From: Psilocybe azurescens
Taxonomy: Eukaryota > Basidiomycota > Agaricomycetes > Agaricales > Agrocybaceae
Reading direction: 5' to 3'
Length of the DNA stretch: 64,000 nucleotides
NCBI GenBank assembly: GCA_023853785.1
Contig: JAJIRX010000569.1
Span: 366,902-430,901 of the forward strand
Shown one piece after another: positions 1-9,534 of this stretch. Position numbers and translations under genes: made by a program. Every line of letters starts with the position of its first letter. The first letter of the stretch is position 1. The notes beneath the pieces were generated by a model. That model ran no database searches. It was not told where the DNA came from and saw nothing but the letters and a program-made list of their open reading frames with translations.

Positions 1-1808
1 CCAATCGAATATGACGCTGATATATGGACTGCAGCATCAGAGAGTTTCAGCACATCGATCTTGAGGTCTGATAGCTTGTGCCATAATGATGGCTGCACAA
101 GAGATGAAAATGGCGCAAATTGCAGGATTGGCATAATGGACAGATATTTGTCGTTAATCTTTGTAGAAGGAAGTGTTGAGTACATCATATCGTGGTATAT
201 AGCTTCACAACGTACTAGGTATACTGCAGGATGCAGGATATTGATCTGGATGTCGACCGTATGATATTTGGTTGGCAAGTTTCCTTCAAATATGGATCCT
301 GATCCCGAGAAGATGCAGCTCGTAAGACGTTGTATGCAAAGAGGAAGAAGAGGTATATGAGAGGATTCTTGAAGAGGATATCTAGGGATGTTGCTATGGA
401 GTTATAACAAAGATGGGTCAAGAGAGAGGAAGAGCTTTGTATGAGCTTTGATGAGTCTGGACCCCTACATAGGAGTGTTACTCGGCATCTGATCTAATCT
501 AATCTTGCAATGTAAACAGGTGATCAACGTGATCAATACTTGGCGCGCTACTACTTGACTCTAACTTGCTCCTTTACCACAAGCTACCACAAGTCGTCTT
601 CCAACCTGCTCATCCCCAATCGATGTCGGTCTCATTCTAAGCCACTCAATCGAAAATGGGGCTTCCATAGATAGGAGCCTTGACAGTCCGAACGCGGGTA
701 TGCATGGCAGTCATACTTTTTAGTCGATTCCGGTCCCCGCGCTTGCTATACGTCCTGTTGCTTACTTTAACGAATGCCGACGCTCACCAACACTGATAAC
801 TGATGACCGAGAAATGCCTCGGGGACTCTGTTCTCTCGCGAGTCTAATGCTTCGCTGAGTCTTTTCAGGTCAAGAAACTGCCGTGGGACTTGGAGAATCT
901 CCTCAGCAAACAGAAGAAACCGGTGTCTTCATGCGACTTCACGAATGTTGTCCACGAATGTTGAACATCACTTTGATCTGGGAATGTATCTCATGTCCCC
1001 ATGGGCTCATCTAGATTCATTTAAAACAAACTCCGGCAAATGATTTGGAAATGGATATAAGATACCCGCTTAAAGAATTGGTATATTATATTGTTCTTCA
1101 ACCTTTTCGTTTCTTTCAGTTTCTTCTCTTACAATCTTTTCTTCCAGACCCTGATATATGCCGATCATTGAAATAGTATCATGGTCTATTTTCAATGCCT
1201 ACGCTGCTGATCCCTTAGCATTGAAACCAGGATGAAGCTGACAAGTTCTTCCTTACAATTGGATGGGATAGTTCGCAGGTTAGTTTTTTCCCCATTCTTT
1301 TGGAGTCTTTTTTTTTAAAAAAAAAAAAAAAAGACTGCTACCTTTAGGTTCATCGGGATATCGTGGGCCAGCCGTCTTTTCTTCCGTGCCTCCCAGATTT
1401 ACGCAGTGCTGCGGTGCTCAAAATGTTCCATGTCTATCTCTCGAAACATACCTAAAGGATTGAAAGTCTGCTCGAACGCGTAAATAACGTACCATTATTG
1501 TGGATCTTTTTCAATCTGATCGTTTATGAAACCTATTCTTGAACGTTCGAGTTTGATAGCTCGACCTTAATGTCTAATGGCAGCAACCTTTCCTAATAAT
1601 TTGGCCAACCCGCGATTCTACTAGTCGACTATGTGCTTGAGCTCAACAGGCACCATAGATTTTGTTGGCCCTTCTCCTATTCATCATGCCAATTTCGAGG
1701 ACACGATGCAGAACCTCACGCCCAATAACAGTCAATGACGAAATTCTGTCTCGTATATGTTAAACATGTTTCTAGAGTCTCTGAAACATGCCCCACAAAA
1801 ACAGTTGG
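1..1808. other. No assignable gene (5' end of window)
   Basis: I see no recognisable gene here. One short lysine/arginine-rich reading stretch runs from about 311 to 407 (+) and ends at a TAA. It has a TGA just upstream in frame, so it could be the relic of a last exon or chance. A T9/A17 hairpin lies at 1304-1337 and is listed separately. Confidence 0.4.
1304..1337. repeat. Poly-T/poly-A inverted repeat
   Basis: AGTC followed by nine T, then seventeen A and GACT. The arms AGTC-T9 and A9-GACT are perfectly complementary around an eight-A loop. It may be a small hairpin or a remnant of a poly-A insertion. The exact run lengths are doubtful because homopolymer lengths elsewhere in the window look unreliable. 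Confidence 0.7.
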
Positions 1809-1816
1809 TATATAAG
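1809..1816 (+). promoter_or_regulatory. TATA box of ABM-like gene 1
   Basis: The octamer TATATAAG lies 78 bases upstream of the ATG at 1894. The identical octamer precedes the second paralogue at 2975. The match in sequence and similar placement support a core promoter; no experimental evidence. Confidence 0.5.
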
Positions 1817-1893
1817 GGTTAGTACTTTTTGTATTTTTCTTATTCTCACTGTTCACGAATTTGAAACCAACAAGGACACCACAGCAGAACGAC

Positions 1894-2685
1894 ATGGCTA
1901 TCATCGAAATCGTCCACTGGGTCGCCGTCAACAACATTGAGGCCGAAAACTGCAAATTGCTGCACCCGGTCTTGGATCTTCTGTCAAAGAGAAAGGGATG
2001 TCTCGGGTAAGCCTCATCTCGCTCAACGATCAATCTCACCAGTGCTGACTTTGGTTGGTCTGTCGTCGATAGAATATACTATGGCTTCGTCGAGGAGCAT
2101 AAAAAAATTCGTTTACTTTTTCATAGGTCAGAATACTCGAGTCTCTTCCAAACGTGTTCCTGATAATTGGTTTTCACCTACATCCAGTGTGGGATAAATT
2201 TGAGGACCACGAAGAGCTCATGAAGCACCCTGACTATCCGCAAATGCTCAACCTCGATCCATGTATCGGTGAAGGCAGACTCAACATGAATCACGTCGAG
2301 TTCCACAGCGACTTCAAACCAGCCCTCAGCGCACCTACTACCGAAGTCACCATCATGACTCGGAAGCCAGAAGTGTTGAACGAATTGTTGATCGGATTTG
2401 TGGATACTATCGCGGCAGATATAGATGCAAAAATGCGAAGTACGCTCCAGTCACTTGGGGCCAGGCGAAGGAGCAGGACCATAGGTATTACCTGATTGCT
2501 GGATGGGACAGTCCAGAGGTGAGGTCTTCCTTATCGTAACAACAATAACGTTTTCTGATCTGATTACATGACAGGTCCACAAAAAGACTGTCCAGGATCC
2601 TTCTTTCCATCCATTCGATAATGATTTGAAGTCTGCTGCGACTGTCAAAACTTTCCATATCAGTCTTAAGAAACATGCTTCTTAA
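1894..2685 (+). CDS. ABM-like dimeric alpha+beta barrel protein, copy 1
   Basis: The product starts MAIIEIVHWV and is cut by at least three introns. Intron 1 opens with GTAAGC after the GCLG codons, intron 2 ends just before the WDKFEDHEEL exon, and intron 3 (GTGAGG) follows the WDSPE codons. The layout NHVEF, then APTTEV, then a WGQ...GWDSPE block and a final VHKKT...ISLKKHAS segment is shared with the copies at 3114, 6506 and 39504 (-). I recognise it as the fungal ABM-like (antibiotic-biosynthesis-monooxygenase-type) barrel family; its reaction is unknown. The frame breaks at the A5 run 2429-2433. One more A would join the IDAK and KYAPVTWGQ segments in one frame, as in copy 2. I favour a sequence error over a pseudogene. 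The start is chosen because its first residues align with copies 2 and 4. Confidence 0.62.
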
Positions 2686-2974
2686 GCAAACTACGCTAGA
2701 TAAAATTACACCTACCGACATTATAGCATATGAGACACGGGCATCGGTTCTCGAATACGATCTTCATTGCTCCTGACTGGTGTATTATATCAGAAAGATA
2801 GACTAGCTTGATCCAAATTTAAACGGTCACTGTAATTAACCTCGGTTCCAATCTATGCGATCGTGCACGTCCTCGGGGGGAGCCTTGCTGCGTTCGGACA
2901 TGTTATTATGTTATTCGTTAGTAATGCATTGATTCTGAACGGAATTTCCTAGAATTCTGACCAATATTCGAGAG

Positions 2975-2982
2975 TATATAAG
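2975..2982 (+). promoter_or_regulatory. TATA box of ABM-like gene 2
   Basis: TATATAAG, identical to the element before copy 1, lies about 130 bases upstream of the ATG at 3114. Confidence 0.5.
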
Positions 2983-3113
2983 ATCCCCTGATTGCTACTA
3001 CTCTATCTACAGGCCACTTTACTTGACTCGTTCAACTTGTGAGTCAAATCTTTTCTCGGCCATGCTCTTGTTAACAGCTTTGAGCACGGTGACAGTTATT
3101 TCATCAATTCAAC

Positions 3114-3930
3114 ATGCCAGTCGTCGAGATAGTGAAAGCGACAGTTTCGGAGGCATACAAGGCTGATCCCTCGATACTGAAGCCAGTTTTCGATTTCCTT
3201 GTGAAGGTAGATGGATGTCTGGAGTAAGTTTCTACTACGATCTTCCTCCACAAGAAACGTACTCAGATCTTCGTGCTGATCCTCCGTATGTCTACAGTGT
3301 GTATGCCGGTGTGGCGGAAGAAGATAAAAACGTTCCATCTTATCGTCGGTCAGTGCTACAAATGTCGAGTAAATATTCATCTACTGACGGAAATTAATAA
3401 ACACTTCTCGTATGTACAGTATGGAAAACCCTAGAGCACCACAGAGCGCTCCAGCGAACCCCGGATACCCACAGATCGTGGGCCTCGGTCCGGTCATCGA
3501 GGGCGAGCTGCAGATGAACCATGTCGAATTCAACAAAGAAGTCTGGCAGGCATTGAACGCGCCCATCACCGAGTTCGCGCGCTTAGCGCTGAAGCAGGGG
3601 TGCAAACTGCAACGAAGGACAGGTTGTACGAGATTTGGGAAGAGGGTGGGCCGAAAATTGATGCGAAGAATAAGCATGCCCCGGCAATCTGGGGACAGGC
3701 AGTGGAGGACAGTGACGTGTTCTGGTTCGTGTGTGGATGGGAAAGTGTGAAGGTTAGCATTTAATCTTTATTTCTAATCCTTCGGCGCTGACGAAAAGTA
3801 CACTTGCTTACTTCAGGTACACACCGATGTCATACATGGGGATCTGGCCAATTTTGCGCCTTTGATCGGAAGTATAGGTGAAATTACGGACACTACCACG
3901 CTCCATGTTAAACTTTCGAAGGCCGCCTGA
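3114..3930 (+). CDS. ABM-like dimeric alpha+beta barrel protein, copy 2
   Basis: The product starts MPVVEIVKATVSEAYKADPS and shares exon structure with copy 1. Exon 1 ends in DGCLE at a GTAAGT donor, and exon 2 encodes VYAGVAEEDKN. A third exon holds MNHVEFN and NAPITEF, and the last begins VHTDVIHGDLANFAPL and ends LSKAA. The WGQ...GWESVK block before the last intron matches GWDSPE of copy 1. A frame break falls in the G4 run 3597-3600; one extra G would carry LALKQG into the VQTATKDRLYEIWEE segment. Same family and same unknown function as copy 1, which lies 430 bases upstream in the same direction, so this is a tandem duplication. Divergence between copies is high, so the duplication is old. 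Confidence 0.62.
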
Positions 3931-4083
3931 AGGTCAATTCTTGCCAGTGCATCAGTAAATTGGGGCAAGTCTGATTTAGCAATACGACGTTCACGAACCG
4001 GTTACAACATTATAACACTCACACAACAGTTTATAACCACATATCTACGACATATAGGATTATGCTAATGTCTTAGATTAAGT
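3931..4083. other. Short AT-rich spacer
   Basis: AT-rich sequence downstream of ABM-like copy 2; nothing recognisable before the direct repeat. Confidence 0.4.
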
Positions 4084-4300
4084 ACAATATTCTTTCTGGA
4101 ATCCAGAGCAAACATAATATTGCTAGGAAATTATAACTAGATTGTAAGGTGGCTACCAGATTAATCAAAATCTACAGTATGTGTGCCAGATGCTAGATGG
4201 TTGCGTAGTCCATTATCAACTGGGTAAAATATTCTTTCCATAATTCAAAGAAAATATAACATTGCAAGGGGACTATAACTATATTATGAGGTGGCCACCG
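4084..4300. repeat. Diverged direct repeat, period about 142 bp
   Basis: A block of about 75 bases starting near 4084 recurs near 4226. Both copies run from AATATTCTTTC through a TATAACTA segment to AGGTGGC(T/C)ACC. The repeat is AT-rich and lies next to the GC-rich island, so it may be part of an old mobile element. Confidence 0.55.
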
Positions 4301-4399
4301 GTGTGCCAAAATTCACAATATCACACCTCATTACAATTTTTCGGTAGGATTTTAGGCTGTATATCAGAGGGGAAAATATAGTACACAAGCTATATCTAT

Positions 4400-5577
4400 T
4401 ATATATGTACTTGGGGTGGGGGGGACGAGAGGACAGGCAGTGGGCCTGGTGATTGCGATTGCGAGCAGGAAGTGTTGGTAGCGCTGATGTGCCTTGCGCC
4501 AGCAGTCAGCGCACCTGTGACGCGATGACGGCATCTATTTAGCAACGTGCAAGGTGGAGCACCCACCCCACCAGTAACTTGCAACGGAGGGAGCTTGGAG
4601 CAGTAGTGCAATTTATAGGGGTGACAGTCTTAAATAGACCCACTTCGGTTTTCCCACAAATCACATGACATGTTGAAGCTTTGCGAATATTAATTGCCAA
4701 TTTCAACTTGTATTCTTTCTTCACTTCCACCTACCTCCCTTTCTCCACTCTTGTCGTCATTGGCATTCAAGGCCTTCGACACCATTCTCACACGCCCATC
4801 AAGTCCACCGCCAAACGCTGACGGCCCCATTTGCACGGCTATGGCACGACCTCAAGCTCAGTAACAACAACAGCAACGAGCGAGGGCGCCCATGTGCCAC
4901 AGTAGCACGGTAAGCATCACCCCCACCCTCTCCACCACCGCAGCTAAGCCCCACAGCCCCGATCGCTAGCATATCGCACTGCCTGCCCATGCCATCCACA
5001 GTGACAACATGAGTAGGGGCGTAAGCCTCGCCCCAACACAACACCGCCTCCATGTTGTGCGCACTCCCATACCATCCCGCTTTACGGTGATAATGCGAAG
5101 AGCGATAGCGAGAGCAGGCAGCGAGCAGTGGCCTCCGCCAGCTCTTTGCTTGTGACCGCCGCGGCGATGGACCTGCCCACCACCGACTCTTTCATGCCAC
5201 CTCACACTCGCCGCTCCTACCCCCGGGTCTGCGTTTGGCCTTACCACCTCTGTTATTTCACCCGTCGGGGCAGTGAACGTGGCCCTGCAGCTCATAGGTA
5301 AGTCTCTCCCGATCCTCTATCTCTTTTTCTTACCACATTATACACTAACAAACCCCGAAAGACTGTTTCCAGCCCACCGCCGTTCCACTTCTCACCTCAC
5401 GATGATGAACAAGAATGCTAAGGCCGTGAGTCCTCCCCGGCCTTATCCTCGTTTCTGCTGCTAACCACAACTTGCTTACCAGCCTGAATTTGCATTCAAT
5501 AATGCTGCTTCCGCCATTGAGCTTGCCGTGGATGACGTCCCCCAACGAGGAAGCACCAGTGGTGCATTGGCAGTTTA
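4400..5577. other. GC-rich island, possible mobile-element relic or small spliced gene
   Basis: This stretch is much richer in C and G than its AT-rich flanks. A short spliced reading can be made on + near its end. It starts ATG ATG at about 5401, has a GTGAGT donor after NKNAKA, and an acceptor at about 5482. The second exon encodes PEFAFNNAASAIELAVDD and reaches a TAA at about 5577. I do not recognise the product. The composition jump suggests inserted DNA, but I see no terminal repeats. Confidence 0.3.
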
Positions 5578-6505
5578 ATACCAGTGGTTTATATAGTAGT
5601 TACTTGTCTGCTTGAAATATACTATTTGGCTTTTTTTCGGTATGAAAACCTAGATGTGATGGTCAAAATTCAGCAGGGGTTCTGGTCCCAATTCATAACT
5701 GGGTCAACCCTATGATAAGTGTAAGCTCTAGTGTTGGAACCTCCTGGTCATGTTATACCCAGTTCACAAATGGCTGCCTGGCTTGCAATGTGTTGTGAGT
5801 ATCTGAGTATCTGATATGTTCTAGACAATTGGTGATAATATTTTAGCTACTCTATCGTTCTGCAGATGGACGGGTATCAATTCCATAATGATCCAGAATC
5901 ACGATGACAACTTATGAAATTGTGTCTTGGATATTTTTAAAACCTACCACTATCTATCAATTTATGGCATTGTGAGTCAGCCCAAAATATGATTACCAGT
6001 TCATAACGTAGACGAGCGTCTACAATGCATTTTGGGTGTTCATAACACCCGATAGGATTCTCCACGATTTACTGATGTGGCCACGGTGAATCAGGTATTG
6101 GTGCATAATACCTTATAGCAATACAGAAAGAATATCAATCGAGCCTTAAACTATAAAACGCATTGAAGTACTCACAGCACAGATGTAACCACTACAGCGG
6201 TACTAGCAGGCCATCGGTCGCGTTTGAGTCGCGTCCTGTCGCGTCGCATCGCCAATTAAGATCACGTGTGACTTGTTTCGTTCCCTTGCGTCTATGAGCA
6301 ACTCAACTTGGAATTGAACGTTGAACTGCTTGAATATGGACCCACGCATCGCTGCGGCTGATCACAAAGTGAAGTCAATTGCGGGCACTGTAGGGTTGAA
6401 CATGCAAATTGAGTGCTTCGCCCGATGCTGATATGGACTCGTTGTCATCATCAGTTTTAGTAACGGTGAAGAAATAATAACGAGATATTTTCTTACTAAT
6501 CGGCC
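5578..6505. other. AT-rich stretch without assignable gene
   Basis: No coding signal I trust. The sequence is AT-rich with scattered short similarities to the region around 4.1-4.3 kb. It ends at the decayed third ABM-like copy. Confidence 0.4.
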
Positions 6506-7152
6506 TTGGATTTCCTTGGAAATGTGGATGAATGTCTTGCATAAATCCATGGCTACGACAAACTTGAAGTATTTGGCACCTATGTTATTGTTATTGCCGA
6601 AATGCAGATGATGATCTCTAATATTTTTATAAGGTTTATTCTGGGCTGGCGGAGGAGGATGGAAAGACGTTCTTCCTCATCGTAGGTCGGTGCGCTTGCT
6701 GCGATTGAAAATACAAATCATTAGATATTATTTATCCCCACCCATCCATGCAGTTCAGGAAACACACGAGCACCATAAAGCGCTTGAAACAGGAGCGGGA
6801 TACACATATATCTCGAATCTAAAATGCACCATCGCTTCCGACGTCGGCACTGGCACTGAAAATGGAGGCATGGAAGTTGAAATAGATCTCGTCGAGCTTT
6901 GCGCAGGCTCTTGATGCGCCTGCGACCGAGAATCCTGTGCCCGACGCTGAAGCGCACGGGCACTCTGTTTAGGTGGGATAGTAAGGAGATGAGTTCGTTC
7001 TTTATTTTTATGGATGTTTGAGCGTTTCTTTATGAGATTCAGACTGGCTGTAGTATTTTTTATTTATTCATTCTCTCTAGGCACATAAGAATGTGGTTCT
7101 GGCTGACAAGGTGTCGTATATTCCCTTCCTCCGCGCGCTGAACGATATAGTT
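6506..7152 (+). pseudogene. Decayed ABM-like copy 3
   Basis: Pieces of the same family appear in order. LDFLGNVDECLA at about 6506 matches FDFLVKVDGCLE of copy 2. VYSGLAEEDGKTFFLIV at about 6637 matches the VYAGVAEEDKN exon. THEHHKAL follows an intron ending in GCAG, and ALDAPATE at about 6904 matches ALNAPITE. FRWDSKE at about 6969 matches GWDSPE, and AHKNVVLADKVSYIPFLRAL at about 7081 matches the last exon. No start like those of the other copies is visible. The first donor is missing, a frame break sits near 6897, and the segment between ATE and WDS is far shorter than in copies 1 and 2, consistent with an internal deletion. Unlike the other copies, homopolymer error alone cannot heal it. 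Confidence 0.65.
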
Positions 7153-7896
7153 TGCTTCATGTCAGGCTTTCAAGATGTGCTCGAATCAAACACTACTAGT
7201 ACGATGATAAAATATACATACTTACAGTGGTAGCACAATGCTCTTCAAGACAAATCGGACAATCTACCATAGATCAGAACCTATCTGGAAAGCTGCAACC
7301 GCAAGTCTTGATGTTTTATTTGGATATCTTATCAGTTCGACGCGTCGCGACCCTGAGCCTTCGTCATCCAATTGATCCGTCGCGTCACTTCAATTTAAAT
7401 CACGTGAGGCTTATTTTATGCCTGAGTGCGATGGATGATTGTCATTGATCCCCAAGTGCAAATTGGAGCAAGCCCCTCAGCGCTCAGCCTCAGCATCCTT
7501 GAGCACTCTGCACCGCCATAAGCGTATCTCTTCCAAGATCCGCCTTGCCGCGTCCCGCCCCGCTCCATTCTTTTGTATAGGTGTCCGCAGCTTGCCTCGA
7601 AGTTGCTTTCAACGCCGAGTTTCAAGTCGAGTTGATCGTTTGCTAAACTTGGACGTCGTGACTACGGATTCTGGACTAGACGGGTGAATAATCCGACCTT
7701 GGGCCTCTTACGTGTCTACCAACAACAAGCTCTGCTAGCTAGCTTTAGCGAGACTTTGGCTTTCATTAATATTGCTTGAACCCCTATACTCTACTCTATC
7801 GCGATCGCCTGCCTTGCATCGTACACGACGTTCTAGGAATCAGGAGCGCTTTCACAACATTGACGACGAAGACGACTCGGATTGAAGACGGATACA
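7153..7896. other. Intergenic region upstream of the Irc6-like gene
   Basis: Nothing recognisable; presumed promoter and 5' leader of the gene starting at 7897. Confidence 0.4.
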
Positions 7897-9479
7897 ATGG
7901 CTAGCACCCCGATTGCATCAACATTTGCCGCTGGAATAGCAGGAGGAGGAGCAAAGCGCGGAGGCGAAGAACAAGCAAGGTCGGAGGGACTCGATCCAAG
8001 ATGCAGGATCACCGTCGTGTCTTCTTCCACAGCAGCTGCGCGGGCATTTGTGGACAGTGAGTGTCGTTGATCTTACACACTTGTTTAATGATCGCTCAAT
8101 TTTTCTTTTTTTGCAGGTGTTATAGCACTATCGGATAGTATTACTGCTACGGCGGATACTGCGCCAGCCACGCCTACCACTACCACCGCGAACAACACCG
8201 CAAACGACAAAAGCGACGACACGACAGCGTCCAACAACGACAAGGACAACGCGCCCCTCATCATCCCATACACACTTACGAACAGGTATTATACGGCCGA
8301 GGTGCATTTTGCGGTGTATACCTGTGTGGGGTTCGTCGAGGAGCTTGGAGGCGCAGGCGGTGCGGCCTCCGCGACCCCGGCTGTGATCGTGACAGGGGCA
8401 ACCTCTGGACGCGACACGGACGAAGAAGATGCGGATATACCGGTGTTCAAGTCTGAGTTTGAAGGTGGTGGGTTGGATGTAGGGTTCAGGAAGGATTTTG
8501 AGCAGGGATTTGGTGAAGACGAAGAAGACGGGGGTGAGGACGCGATCAGGGGTGCGCCTGCGGTGGTGTATGTGTGGGTTGATGGAGAGGTGCGTGTGTA
8601 TTTTCGTGTGGTTTGGTTTAAATTGACTGGCTGGGGCAGGGGTATAAGAAGGAGGTGGGAGAGGTTGTGAGAGGGATGAGGAGGGTCGGGTATGAGCCGG
8701 AGGTGTGTCTTGCTGTTCGTGTGCCTGCGATGGGTGGAGGTGCGGTGATAGCAGAAGAAGAGGATGTGGATGGGACGTTTATGGAGTTTGGATTCGAGTA
8801 TGTGGACGCTAGGGAAAAGAGCGGTGAGTCGAATCTAATTTGGTAAGATTTGTGTACTTAATTTTGATAGATGGAGAGGAGGAAGATGTGGGGAGACTGC
8901 CTAGGGTGGTTGACGCGCTGAGCACTGTGATGTGGGTTAGCATGCGTTCGAAAGTGAAAGACGATGTAAAGGGGAAGGGCAAGGACAAGGACGAGGAGAG
9001 GGACGGGATTATGAGAGAGCTTATGGATGTTGTGGTGTCGAAAGCGGACGACTCCTCGGTGGAGATGGACATGCTGTCTCCATTTGGCCGGGTTGGGCAG
9101 CTGAGCCGGAAGGTGTCGATGGGATTTGAGGACGAGTTTGTGCCCGGGACGTATCGGGCATTGGGGTCGGTGAGTGACTTTGGGGGAGTGACGGGGAGAC
9201 GGGTATGTTGAGCTTGAGGAAGAGGAATGGGAGGATGGAGTTGAGGAAGTTGACGGGGACGGGAGCTGGGATGAGCCGACACAGGAGGAGATCGAGGAGA
9301 CCGCGGGCAAGATCTTTGGCGGATTCAAGAAAGCGTCAGAGGGGTTTGATTTGTCATCTGTGCTGTCGTCGCTCGAGTCGTTCAAGGGCGAGATTGCAGG
9401 GATGGAGGACGGAGAGGAGCGCAAGAAGATGGCAGCCCGAGTCGCACTCGGTCTGGCATATGCGCTCGATATAGAATAG
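7897..9479 (+). CDS. Irc6 / p34 (AAGAB)-like adaptin-binding protein
   Basis: Family members bind clathrin adaptors AP-1/AP-2 and help their assembly; yeast Irc6 and human AAGAB are the named relatives. The N-terminus has CRITVVSSSTAAARAFVDS, the small-GTPase-like start of the family. The centre has IPYTLTNRYYTAEVHF, then acidic spacers, then GYEPEVCLAVRVP, and the end is the conserved helix KKMAARVALGLAYAL. Exons are about 7897-8056, 8117-8589, 8640-8823 and 8871-9479. The last exon loses frame between 9182 and 9203. One extra G in each of the runs 9182-9186 and 9201-9203 rejoins it to the acidic YVELEEEEW segment. The first ATG at 7897 directly precedes the conserved region. The stop lies only 55 bases before the next reading frame. 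Confidence 0.75.
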
Positions 9480-9534
9480 ATCCCGTGATTTAATAAACAC
9501 ACAACTGTCATCACTTTTTTCTTCTCTTCTACTT

